Assembly: GCA_003224665.1 (NCBI GenBank)
Contig: QHZM01000197.1
Location: 1 to 10,838 of the forward strand
DNA: 10,838 nt
Direction: 5' to 3'
From: Acidobacteriota bacterium
Lineage (GTDB): Bacteria; Acidobacteriota; Terriglobia; UBA7540
Part shown: in pieces, positions 1 through 7,449 of the stretch
Layout: every line of letters begins with the position of its first letter
Position numbering within the stretch: position 1 is the stretch's first letter
Notes under the pieces: generated by a model
The model's input: the letters and a program-made list of their open reading frames with translations, nothing else
Database searches by the model: none
What the model was told of the DNA's origin: nothing
Translations under genes and position numbers: made by a program

Positions 1-183
1 ACTCTTCTTCCTCCTCACAGTCCTCGGGTCAACATAGCCGGCGCTAGTCGCGCGGGCGCGAACATTATTTGAACGGGCACTCTGTCCTTGACATCCCACA
101 ACTCGAATGGCGTAAAGCCGCCGGTTAAGGTCCACCAGCCGGCGACCTCGGCTCCTTCTTCTGCACGGCGAGCTTTCCTCATG

Positions 184-189
184 TAGAAT
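184..189 (+). promoter_or_regulatory. Possible -10 element for a leaderless glgB transcript
   Basis: TAGAAT differs from the TATAAT consensus at two positions and ends seven bases before the glgB ATG, so transcription would begin at or within a base of the start codon. The absence of an SD upstream of the ATG fits this. The -35 region (around 160-167, TCTGCAC) is poor. A perfect TTGACA occurs farther upstream at 88-93, but its downstream partner at 17-19 bp spacing (around 111-118) is weak. This is pattern matching only. Confidence 0.3.
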
Positions 190-196
190 TTCCCCG

Positions 197-2446
197 ATGG
201 CGAAACGCGGGGCACTTCTGGCCAAAACGACTGCGCCGGTCGAGGAAATTCTTCAAATCGTCCGCGCCGAACATTCCGACCCCTTTCACGTTCTTGGCGC
301 TCACCCCATTGAAGTCGAAAGAAAGCGTGGTATTGCCATCCGTGCTTTTTTGCCGGGCGTTCAAAAAGCCTGGGCGGTGCGGACGTCAGGCTCTGGAGCG
401 GACCCAGGCGCCGTCATTGCTCTTGAACGCATTTACCCTGACGGCTTCTTTGAAGCGGCGCTCTTCGGAGAGACGCACGTCTTTCCCTATCGCCTGCGCG
501 TCAGGTTCGCTGACGGCAGCGAGCGCGAGTTTGAAGACCCCTACCGGTTCCCCCCGGTCCTTTCGGATTACGACCTCCATTTGCTCGGAGAAGGCACACA
601 CCATCGCGCCTACGAGAAGCTGGGCGCGCACGTAACGGCCGTCGAAGGGGTCCGCGGCGTCGGTTTCGCCGTCTGGGCGCCCAACGCGCGGCGGGTCAGC
701 GTGGTCGGCGATTTCAACCAATGGGACGGGCGCAGGCACCCTATGCGTGTGCGCGGCAGCACGGGGATCTGGGAGTTGTTCCTCCCAGGACTCGAAGACG
801 GCGACATTTACAAATTTGAGATCAAGTCGCGCGAGGCGAATCACCTGGGATTAAAGGCCGACCCTTACGCCTTCTCGTCTGAACTCCGCCCGAAGACCGC
901 TTCCATCGTCCACGACCTTGACCGCTACACCTGGCATGACCAGGAGTGGCTCGAGAACCGCCCCCGACGGCAGGCCTTGAGCGCCCCGATGGCGATTTAC
1001 GAGGTCCACCTCGGCTCCTGGCAACGCGTCCCCGAAGAAAAAAACCGCGTGCTGACCTACCGCGAACTCGCGGAGCGGCTGGTGGCCTACGCCCACGAGG
1101 CGGGTTTTACTCACCTCCAACTACTCCCTGTGATGGAGCACCCGCTCGACGAGTCCTGGGGCTATCAGACGACGGGCTACTTTTCTCCTACCAGCCGGTT
1201 CGGCACGCCGGAAGACTTCATGGCTTTTGTGGATTACTGCCACCAGCACAACGTCGGGGTCATCCTCGACTGGGTACCTGCCCACTTTCCGAGCGACGCC
1301 CACGGCCTCGCGTTCTTTGACGGCACTCACCTTTATGATCACTTCGACCCGCGCCGCGGCGAACACAAGGACTGGGGCACTCGCATCTTCAATTACGGAC
1401 GGAGCGAAGTCTGCAACTTTCTTTGGTCGAGCGCGCTCTTCTGGCTTGACAAATATCACGCCGACGGCCTCCGTGTGGACGCTGTGGCCTCCATGCTCTA
1501 CCTCGACTATTCGCGCCAGCCCGGCGAATGGATCCCCAACCGTTACGGCGGGAATGAAGACCTGGAAGCCATCGACTTCCTGAAGAAGTTCAACGAGGTC
1601 GTGCACCACGACCATCCGGGCGTGCTGACAATCGCCGAGGAGTCCACCGCCTGGGGTGGCGTTTCGCGCCCGACTTACCTGGGCGGCCTCGGGTTCAGCC
1701 TCAAATGGAACCTGGGATGGATGCACGACACGCTTCTTTACTTTTCCAAAGACTCGATCTACCGGCGGTACCACCACAACAACCTCACGTTTTCGCTGCT
1801 CTACGCCTTCAGCGAAAATTTTGTGCTGGTCCTCTCCCACGACGAGGTGGTGCACGGCAAGGGCTCGCTGGTGTCGAAGATGCCGGGCGACGATTGGCAG
1901 CGCTTCGCCAACCTCCGCGCGCTTCTCGCGTACATGTACGGCCATCCGGGAAAGAAACTGCTCTTCATGGGAGGGGAATTCGGGCAATGGGCCGAATGGA
2001 ATTCGAACCAGGGCCTTGAGTGGCACCTGCTCGAGTATGAGCCTCACCGCAGATTGCGGCAGCTCGTCTGCGACCTGAACCGGCACTACCGCGCGGAGCC
2101 CGCGCTCCACGAAATTGACTTCGAGCCGTCAGGCTTCGAGTGGATTGACTTCCAGGACGTGGATAATTCCGTCGTGGCCTTCCTCCGCCGCTCGCACGAC
2201 AGCGACGACCACCTGGTCTTTGTCTGCAACTTCACGCCCGTGCCCCGCCACGGCTACCGCTTGGGCGTCCCGCAGGCGCGCTTCTACAGAGAGGTCTTGA
2301 ACACCGACGCCGCCGAGTACGGCGGAAGCGGCGTCACTAACCCGCCCGGCCGCGAGGCCATCGCCCGCCCATGGCACAATAAGCCCTGCTCCCTCGAGCT
2401 GACTCTGCCGCCTTTCGGCGTCGTCATCCTCAAGCCTGAAAAGTAA
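197..2446 (+). CDS. glgB: 1,4-alpha-glucan (glycogen) branching enzyme GlgB
   Basis: GlgB cuts an alpha-1,4 glucan chain and re-attaches it through an alpha-1,6 link, making the branches of glycogen in the cytoplasm. The 749-residue protein is complete and close to the usual bacterial length (about 730). It shows an N-terminal beta-sandwich module (about 20-130, with DPFHVLGAHP at 28-37), a CBM48 module (about 152-240, FAVWAPNARRVSVVGDFNQW), then the GH13 barrel. Catalytic landmarks are present: DWVPAHF (358-364), GLRVDAV with nucleophile Asp428, the acid/base Glu481 in TIAEES, and SHDEVVHG with Asp549. A C-terminal beta domain ends in GVVILKPEK. The start is the ATG of MAKRGALL, which gives a family-like N-terminus. 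There is no SD before it, but TAGAAT lies just upstream. No other glycogen gene is in the window. The stop is TAA, and the 3' end overlaps a small minus-strand ORF by 17 bases. Confidence 0.97.
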   Translation: MAKRGALLAKTTAPVEEILQIVRAEHSDPFHVLGAHPIEVERKRGIAIRAFLPGVQKAWAVRTSGSGADPGAVIALERIYPDGFFEAALFGETHVFPYRLRVRFADGSEREFEDPYRFPPVLSDYDLHLLGEGTHHRAYEKLGAHVTAVEGVRGVGFAVWAPNARRVSVVGDFNQWDGRRHPMRVRGSTGIWELFLPGLEDGDIYKFEIKSREANHLGLKADPYAFSSELRPKTASIVHDLDRYTWHDQEWLENRPRRQALSAPMAIYEVHLGSWQRVPEEKNRVLTYRELAERLVAYAHEAGFTHLQLLPVMEHPLDESWGYQTTGYFSPTSRFGTPEDFMAFVDYCHQHNVGVILDWVPAHFPSDAHGLAFFDGTHLYDHFDPRRGEHKDWGTRIFNYGRSEVCNFLWSSALFWLDKYHADGLRVDAVASMLYLDYSRQPGEWIPNRYGGNEDLEAIDFLKKFNEVVHHDHPGVLTIAEESTAWGGVSRPTYLGGLGFSLKWNLGWMHDTLLYFSKDSIYRRYHHNNLTFSLLYAFSENFVLVLSHDEVVHGKGSLVSKMPGDDWQRFANLRALLAYMYGHPGKKLLFMGGEFGQWAEWNSNQGLEWHLLEYEPHRRLRQLVCDLNRHYRAEPALHEIDFEPSGFEWIDFQDVDNSVVAFLRRSHDSDDHLVFVCNFTPVPRHGYRLGVPQARFYREVLNTDAAEYGGSGVTNPPGREAIARPWHNKPCSLELTLPPFGVVILKPEK

Positions 2447-2552
2447 GTTCCCCTGCCGGGCGCAGGCCCCCGAGCCCTTCCTCGAATTTCACGCACGATG
2501 AGAGGAGGTTCAGGATGACGATCAGGGCGAGGAACTTGAGGAGGTATTTCAT
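2430..2552 (-). CDS. Small putative lipopeptide (40 aa), unrecognised
   Basis: A short ORF that ordinary length cut-offs would miss. It has an ATG at 2552-2550 and a TGA at 2432-2430. It begins MKYLLKFLALIVILNLLSSC: two lysines, a hydrophobic run (residues 7-17), then LSSC (17-20), an exact match to the lipobox pattern in which Cys20 would be lipidated. Only about 21 residues follow, ending in ELTFQA. A strong SD (AAAGGTGGT, 2557-2565) stands 4-5 bases before the ATG, better than that of any larger gene here. It lies on the same strand as dinB, 176 bp after the dinB stop, and overlaps the glgB 3' end tail to tail by 17 bp. It could instead be a single-span membrane microprotein, or chance. 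I do not recognise a family. Confidence 0.45.
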   Translation of the reverse strand: MKYLLKFLALIVILNLLSSCVKFEEGLGGLRPAGELTFQA

Positions 2553-2640
2553 TCGCACCACCTTTCAAAGCGCCTGCTGCGCGAGTGTACCCGGCGCGGA
2601 CTCATCAAGGATCCCAACTAAAATCCCAACCGTCGCAGAG

Positions 2641-2694
2641 GGCTCAGCGGGAATCCAAACGGCCGACTGCGCCACACGAGCCGCTCGCTGAGCC
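2641..2694. repeat. Inverted repeat in the dinB / small-ORF gap
   Basis: GGCTCAGCG at 2641-2649 is the exact reverse complement of CGCTGAGCC at 2686-2694. The stem can add a G-T and a G-C pair inward, leaving a loop of about 32 bases. It lies between the dinB stop and the small minus-strand ORF. No T-run follows on either strand, so it is not a classical intrinsic terminator. It might be an attenuating or processing hairpin, or chance. Confidence 0.3.
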
Positions 2695-2728
2695 GAAAGC
2701 CCGGGTTGAGTGCGGCCCGCTCTCCCGC

Positions 2729-3934
2729 TCATCGATCCTCTTTGCCACCCTTTCCGCCTTTCGGCGGTATTGAGCCGGGCTCAAGCGACCGCGCCAGCCG
2801 GACTGCGTCGAAACCGAAACGCCTTCGGACCTTGTCGGCAGCGTCGAGAATTCGGTCGAGTTTTTGCTTTTGGGGCGCCTCGAGCAGGTTGAGCTGAAAG
2901 ACGGCTTTTTCAAGGTTCGAAGCCCGCACCCCCAGGAGGCGCACTTTGAGCCTCCGGTTCCAGTTGGACTCAAGGAGCTGCAGGACATTTTCGAAGATCA
3001 CCGAGTCGAGGTGAGTGGGTTCGCCGAGTGTCACGTCGCGCGTGATCGTCCGGAAGTCCGAGTAACGCAGTTTGAGCCCTACGGTTCGCGCGAAGAGTCC
3101 GGAATCGCGCAGGCGCCTGGCGACGAGCTGCGCCAAGTAGGAAAGTGTGCGCTCGATCTCCTCGAGGTCGGCCGTGTCCTTGTCATACGTCGTTTCGTGG
3201 CTGATCGACTTCGCTTCTTCTTGGTAGGCGTAGGCGTCAATGTCCTGGCCCTGCGACTTCGTGTAGAGCCACTCGCCGTACTTCCCGAAGCGGCGCTTCA
3301 AAGCGTCGAACCCGAAATTCTGAAGGTCGCCAATCATCGTCATCCCGAGCTGGCCGAGTTCGGGCTCGGTCACTTTCCCGATGCCCGGCATCCGCCGGAC
3401 GGGAAGCGGCGCCAGGAACTTGGCCTCATAGCCCGGCAGGACGTACAGCATTCCATGAGGCTTCGCCTGGTCGGAAGCGATCTTCGAGACCAGATGAGAG
3501 GTCGAGACGCCCACCGAGCAGTTGAGCCCCGTTCGCCCTTTCACCTTGCGAATGAGGCCGTCCGCGACGCGAAAGGCCGAGCCGTGCAGGCGTTCGCAGC
3601 CGGTGAGGTCGAGGTACGCCTCGTCAATGGAGACCATCTCGACGACGGGTGTAAATTCGCTGAAAATCCGGTAGATCTTCTCCGAATACTCCCTGTACTT
3701 TTCGTGATGGCCGCGAAGGAAGATGGCGTGGGGACATAGTCTCCTGGCGGTGCGGAGGGGCTGCGCGGAGTGGATGCCGAATTTGCGCGCCTCGTAGCTC
3801 GCGGCCGCCACCACGCCGCGCCCGTCCGGGTCGCCGCCCACAATGACTGCCTTACCCTTGAGCGACGGGTCCTCGAGCTCCTCCACCGAAACAAAGAAGG
3901 CGTCCATATCGACGTGGAGGATTTGGCGGAGCAT
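2729..3934 (-). CDS. dinB: DNA polymerase IV (Y-family translesion polymerase)
   Basis: Low-fidelity polymerase that extends primers past damaged bases and stalled forks. From the chosen ATG the protein is 401 residues, a little longer than typical Pol IV because of a Lys/Gly-rich tail (PPKGGKGGKEDR). It opens with MLRQILHVDMDAFFVSVE, the family signature holding the first metal-binding Asp (residue 9). SIDEAYLDLTG (102-112) gives Asp104/Glu105. SVGVSTSHLVSKIASDQAKPHGM (about 140-162) is the palm/fingers signature, and MPGIGKVTEPELGQLGM (about 182-198) the thumb helix-hairpin-helix. The little-finger domain follows. QLNLL (347-351) resembles a sliding-clamp binding motif. An in-frame GTG at 4018 would add 28 residues that look unlike the family, and neither start has a clear SD. 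It is last of the main genes in the prfA-prmC unit, 105 bp (or 21 bp from the GTG) after prmC. Confidence 0.95.
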   Translation of the reverse strand: MLRQILHVDMDAFFVSVEELEDPSLKGKAVIVGGDPDGRGVVAAASYEARKFGIHSAQPLRTARRLCPHAIFLRGHHEKYREYSEKIYRIFSEFTPVVEMVSIDEAYLDLTGCERLHGSAFRVADGLIRKVKGRTGLNCSVGVSTSHLVSKIASDQAKPHGMLYVLPGYEAKFLAPLPVRRMPGIGKVTEPELGQLGMTMIGDLQNFGFDALKRRFGKYGEWLYTKSQGQDIDAYAYQEEAKSISHETTYDKDTADLEEIERTLSYLAQLVARRLRDSGLFARTVGLKLRYSDFRTITRDVTLGEPTHLDSVIFENVLQLLESNWNRRLKVRLLGVRASNLEKAVFQLNLLEAPQKQKLDRILDAADKVRRRFGFDAVRLARSLEPGSIPPKGGKGGKEDR

Positions 3935-4039
3935 TTGAGGCGGACCCGCGGTCTTACGGCCGCCGTCCGAGCGGGCCTGTTTCTCCCGGACTTCGGCCTC
4001 CGGACCTGACGGAGGCACGAAGCAGGCTGCGAAGGAATC

Positions 4040-4918
4040 TCAGCCCGTCGGTTGCGGGTTCTTCCGCGCGCTGACAACGCGGGGAATTCCGCGCAGGTCC
4101 GCGCGGACATCAACTTCAATCCACGGGCTGCCCAACAGGGAAATCACGGCGTCCCGCATAGTGTAGCCAATCTCGACGACGACGTGTCCGCCGGGTTTGA
4201 GCACCTGGAGGGCCTGAGGGAAAAGACGCCGGTAGATTTCATCGCCGCGTTCGAGCCCTCCCCAGGCGAGCTGCGGCTCGAAGTCCCGGACTTCGCGTTG
4301 GAGCTGATGAAGCTCGTCGCGGGCCACGTAAGGCGGATTCGAAACCACGAAGTCGAAAGTGAAATCGCCGTCGAGGAAACGCGTCAGGAGATCGCATTCC
4401 AGGAACTTGACGCGCTCGGGCATTCCCAGCCGCACGGCGTTCCGCGACGCCACCACCAGCGCGGACCTGGAGATATCCGTGGCGAAGACAACCGCGCGCG
4501 GGAACTCCGAGGCCAGCGCGAGAGCGATGCAACCCGACCCGGTCCCGACATCAACGATTTTGAGTCGCCTATTCTCATCCAGGCCTTCGCGCCGCGCCAG
4601 TTCGAGCACGGCCTCAACGGCGTGCTCGGTCTCGGGGCGCGGGATCAGGACTTGCGGCGTCACCTCGAAATCAAGTCCCCAGAACTCCTGGTGGCCCGTG
4701 ATGTATTGGGTGGGCTTGCCGGTGGACCGTTCAGCAATCAGCCGGAAATAGCGGTCGGCCGCTTCCGGCGGGAGCTCGAGTTCCGGATGGGTGTGCACGA
4801 ACCCCCGGTCTTGCTTGAGGACATGCATCAGCAGGAGTTCGGCGGCAAGTTGGGCGGAGGGGACCTGGCGTTCGAGGAGCGATTGAAGGCCGGCTTGGAG
4901 CGCTTTCCGGAGCTGCAT
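4040..4918 (-). CDS. prmC: Peptide chain release factor N5-glutamine methyltransferase PrmC (HemK)
   Basis: Uses S-adenosylmethionine to methylate the glutamine of the GGQ loop in release factors, which raises termination efficiency. From the ATG at 4918 it is 292 residues, the normal length. An N-terminal helical substrate-binding domain (about 1-75, with QYITGHQEFWGLDF) precedes IPRPETE (92-98). The Rossmann SAM-binding loop is VDVGTGSGCIAL (122-133), the acidic strand end is FATDIS (145-150), and the catalytic VVSNPPYV is at 191-198. The frame is open back to a GTG at 5062 that overlaps the prfA stop (GTGA), but those 48 residues are Ser/Arg/Pro-rich and unlike the family. ATG 4948 (MSRSPLL) is a third option. 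No start has a strong SD. It follows prfA directly, so its substrate is encoded next door. Confidence 0.95.
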   Translation of the reverse strand: MQLRKALQAGLQSLLERQVPSAQLAAELLLMHVLKQDRGFVHTHPELELPPEAADRYFRLIAERSTGKPTQYITGHQEFWGLDFEVTPQVLIPRPETEHAVEAVLELARREGLDENRRLKIVDVGTGSGCIALALASEFPRAVVFATDISRSALVVASRNAVRLGMPERVKFLECDLLTRFLDGDFTFDFVVSNPPYVARDELHQLQREVRDFEPQLAWGGLERGDEIYRRLFPQALQVLKPGGHVVVEIGYTMRDAVISLLGSPWIEVDVRADLRGIPRVVSARKNPQPTG

Positions 4919-5058
4919 TGGAAACCACAGCAACGGCGAGCGGCTCATGCACCGCGCGGCTTTGGTGGCATGGACCGAAGAGGGACTCGAAGCCGAGCCC
5001 GTCGCGGCCGGTGGTCGGGACAACCGCCGCCGGAAGACTCGCGCGCTTGCTCGCCCCT

Positions 5059-6144
5059 TCACGCGGCGACGGTCGCCTGCTTCAACTTTTCGGCCTCGTA
5101 GGTGGCGATGAGGGCCTCGATAATCTCGTCGAGCCTCCCATCCATGACCCGGTCGAGCTGGTGAAGAGTAAGCCCAATACGATGGTCCGTTACGCGGTTT
5201 TGCGGGAAGTTATAAGTCCGGATCTTTTCGCTCCGGTCGCCCGTGCCGATCTGGGCCCGCCGCTCCTCGGTGATCTGCTTTTGCTGTTCCTGGCGCTTCA
5301 CCTCGTGCAAGCGCGATCGCAGGACTCGCATCGCCTTGGCGCGGTTCTTGATTTGCGATTTCTCATCCTGGCAGGAGACGACGATGCCAGTGGGCGAGTG
5401 CGTGATGCGCACGGCCGAATACGTCGTGTTGACGGACTGCCCGCCGGGCCCGGAAGAGCAGAAGGTGTCCACGCGGATGTCCTTGGGGTCGATTGCTACT
5501 TCAACCTCTTCCGCCTCCGGGAGCACCGCCACAGTGACGGCTGAAGTGTGGATGCGGCCTTGCTGCTCCGTCGCGGGCACACGCTGCACGCGGTGGACGC
5601 CGCTTTCAAATTTGAGTTTGCTATAGACCCTGCGCCCTTCCACCAGGGCGATGACTTCTTTCAGCCCGCCGATCCCGGAAACGCTGGTGGAAAGGACTTC
5701 AACGCGCCAACCCTGCGATTCGGCATACCGGCTGTACATGCGAAAGACTTCCTGGGCAAAGAGGCTGGCCTCGTCTCCGCCCGTGCCGGCACGGATCTCG
5801 AGAACGACGTTCTTCTCGTCATTCGGGTCCTTGGGGAGGATCAGGACCTTCAGTTCGGCCTCCGCCGCCTCCTGCCTATTTTCGAGCTGGGCAAGCTCTT
5901 CCTGGGCCAGAGCTTTCAGGGCCGGGTCGGAAGAAGACTCTTCAATGAGCGCCTTTGTGTCGGCAAGGGCCTTTCGGATTTCCTTCCACTGGCGATATTT
6001 TTCCACGATTTCGCTCAGCTCAGCGAGCGCCTTGGCAGCTTTCTGGTAACGCGAAGGGTCGGCCAACACCTCCGCGTCGCCGAGTTGAGCCGTCAGCTCT
6101 TCATACTTCTTCTCGATTTCCGCGAGTTTTTCAAGAAATTGCAT
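5059..6144 (-). CDS. prfA: Peptide chain release factor 1 (RF1)
   Basis: Recognises UAA and UAG in the ribosomal A site and triggers release of the finished protein. At 361 residues it has the standard RF1 length. A coiled-coil-rich N-terminal domain (about 1-105) is followed by EIRAGTGGDEASLF (116-129). The anticodon-like tripeptide Pro-Ala-Thr (190-192, in RVQRVPATEQQGRIHTS) marks RF1 rather than RF2. The catalytic loop is SGPGGQSVNTTYSAVRITH (231-249), with Gln236 the likely PrmC target. The RNRVTDHRIG-type C-terminal signature is QNRVTDHRIGLTLHQLD (315-331). The GPGGQSVN form, rather than GAGGQHVN, occurs in several non-enterobacterial lineages. The start ATG at 6144 gives the expected MQFLEKLAEIEKKYEEL. 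Only a weak purine stretch precedes it. It lies 85 bp after the DUF1385 gene. Confidence 0.98.
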   Translation of the reverse strand: MQFLEKLAEIEKKYEELTAQLGDAEVLADPSRYQKAAKALAELSEIVEKYRQWKEIRKALADTKALIEESSSDPALKALAQEELAQLENRQEAAEAELKVLILPKDPNDEKNVVLEIRAGTGGDEASLFAQEVFRMYSRYAESQGWRVEVLSTSVSGIGGLKEVIALVEGRRVYSKLKFESGVHRVQRVPATEQQGRIHTSAVTVAVLPEAEEVEVAIDPKDIRVDTFCSSGPGGQSVNTTYSAVRITHSPTGIVVSCQDEKSQIKNRAKAMRVLRSRLHEVKRQEQQKQITEERRAQIGTGDRSEKIRTYNFPQNRVTDHRIGLTLHQLDRVMDGRLDEIIEALIATYEAEKLKQATVAA

Positions 6145-6229
6145 AAGTCTTTTTCAGATTGCCGAAGACAGCCGCCCGTCCTTCACATCCTCGGCCGGTG
6201 CTCCTCGAATTTGCTGGACTCGTCCTTCC

Positions 6230-7264
6230 TCATGCCACGACCGGCTCGCCGCCTCGCGCCCTTTCGAGCTCCAGGGCGGTCTCGAGCGCCCGGATGGCTG
6301 TTTCAAGCTGCCCATCGTCCGGCTCGCGCGTCGTCACGCGCTGCAGCCATAAACCGGGCTGCGAGGCCCACCGCCAGAGCTTACCACGGGACTTCGCCGC
6401 GTACCGGATGAACTCATAAGAGACGCCGGCGATTAGCGGCAAAAGCAACAGGCGGCCAACGAGCTTCCCTGCGAAGGATTGGAACGGCAGGAACATGTAA
6501 AACACCATCGCGATGGCCATCACGACCAGCAAAAAACTCGTGCCACAACGCGGATGAAACCTGGAACATGCCCGGGCCGAAGGAACGTCAACCGGGCCTC
6601 CTTTTTCGAACGACCACACAACTTTGTGCTCTGCCCCGTGATATTCAAACACCCTCTGGATATCCCTCAGCCGCGCCACCGCCATGAGGAATGCCAGGAA
6701 GAGGAGCATCCGAATGACGCCGTCAACCAGATTGAAAACGACCAGGTTCTCCGCCGCAGGGTAATGCCGTTTCAGCAGGGTCGCCAGATAAAGCGGCACG
6801 AATTTATAAAAGAAGACGAAGAACCCCAGGGAAAGCGAGAGGTTCAGCGCCAGCAGCCAGTTGCTCAGTTCGAATTTTTTCGGGGCTGTCTTTTCGCCGG
6901 TCCGGCTGGCCGCCGGGCCAGCCCCGCCCTCGTCCTCCATGGCCTGCTGGGCCGAGAAACGAAGGGCTCGAATTCCGAGCGTCAGCGCCTGTCCCAGCAC
7001 CCCCAAGCCTCGCAATACGGGATATTTCAGCCAACCGTATTTTTCCGAAGGACGCTCCAGGAAGTCCTGCGTGACAACGATGGACCCACTCGGGCGCCGC
7101 ACCGCCACCGCAAAAGAGTGCGGCGAGCGCATCATCACGCCTTCGATCACCGCCTGGCCACCCATCAGGGCTTGCTCGCTCGCTTCGAGATACGGAAGCA
7201 AAAGGAACCGGGCCGCGTGTCGAAGACTCCTGCCGAGTTGTGCCGCTTGCCATCCCATCATCAT
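6230..7264 (-). CDS. DUF1385 family (YqhQ-like) integral membrane protein
   Basis: Membrane protein of unknown biochemical function, recognised by the family signatures: MGGQAVIEGVMMRSP (34-48), YHGAEHKVVWSFE (208-220) and RFHPRCGTSFLLVV (235-248). Hydrophobic spans are visible at about 136-162, 175-197, 242-261 and 267-285. The Cys, His and Glu residues of the AEHK and HPRCGTSF motifs suggest a metal-binding or catalytic site, which is inference only. The chosen start is the first of three consecutive ATG codons at 7264-7256. The family core begins near residue 34, where another ATG (7165) exists, so the first 33 residues are uncertain. The C-terminus has a soluble Glu/Arg-rich helix (about 312-340). 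Genes of this family are commonly found beside prmC and prfA (and rpmE in Firmicutes), as here. It is the first gene of the minus-strand unit. Confidence 0.9.
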   Translation of the reverse strand: MMMGWQAAQLGRSLRHAARFLLLPYLEASEQALMGGQAVIEGVMMRSPHSFAVAVRRPSGSIVVTQDFLERPSEKYGWLKYPVLRGLGVLGQALTLGIRALRFSAQQAMEDEGGAGPAASRTGEKTAPKKFELSNWLLALNLSLSLGFFVFFYKFVPLYLATLLKRHYPAAENLVVFNLVDGVIRMLLFLAFLMAVARLRDIQRVFEYHGAEHKVVWSFEKGGPVDVPSARACSRFHPRCGTSFLLVVMAIAMVFYMFLPFQSFAGKLVGRLLLLPLIAGVSYEFIRYAAKSRGKLWRWASQPGLWLQRVTTREPDDGQLETAIRALETALELERARGGEPVVA

Positions 7265-7364
7265 TCTGACAACACCGGGGCACTTGATTCCAAAGTCGCA
7301 AACCTCCGGAACGACGAGCTTTGCCGCCAGGACTCGCCCTCGAAATGGCCCCGGACAATTAGAT

Positions 7365-7403
7365 GCTCGTCCTTGACCCAGAATAACCAGAATACGGACG
7401 AGC
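7365..7403. repeat. Inverted repeat straddling the minus-strand promoter (operator candidate)
   Basis: GCTCGTCC (7365-7372) and GGACGAGC (7396-7403) are exact reverse complements separated by 23 bases. One arm abuts the -35 hexamer and fills part of the spacer, and the other covers the predicted transcription start, so a dimer bound here would block RNA polymerase. This is geometry seen in sequence. No regulator is identified. Confidence 0.4.
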
Positions 7404-7409
7404 TGTCAA
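7380..7409 (-). promoter_or_regulatory. Sigma-70-like promoter for the DUF1385-prfA-prmC-dinB unit
   Basis: Read on the minus strand there is a perfect TTGACA (-35, 7409-7404), an 18-bp spacer, then TATTCT (-10, 7385-7380, four of six consensus bases). Transcription would start near 7373, giving a leader of about 108 bases before the DUF1385 ATG at 7264. It is the only consensus -35 upstream of the five-gene minus-strand unit. The -10 hexamer is the second copy of a tandem TATTCTGG repeat. Confidence 0.5.
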
Positions 7410-7449
7410 TTTTGCCGGTCCCAGCCGATGTCTGAAGCAAAGGATGACG

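Noticed and set aside
15..215. Minus-strand ORF of 66 codons (or 55 from the ATG at 182) overlapping the glgB start
   Set aside because: It uses codons rare in the neighbouring genes (AGG, TTA, CTA, ATA, AGA), resembles no family I know, and overlaps the well-supported glgB start.
1121..2110. Long minus-strand ORF (329 codons) opposite glgB
   Set aside because: It lies wholly antisense to the conserved GH13 domain of glgB. Such open antisense frames are expected in GC-rich coding DNA, and the translation has no recognisable domain.
2452..2466. CCTGC-CGGGC-GCAGG hairpin right after glgB as its terminator
   Set aside because: The stem is only 5 bp with no following T-run, and it falls inside the small minus-strand ORF.
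2864..3739. Plus-strand ORF (291 codons) opposite dinB, and similar ones opposite prmC, prfA and the DUF1385 gene
   Set aside because: All are antisense to conserved family motifs on the minus strand and have compositions typical of shadow frames.
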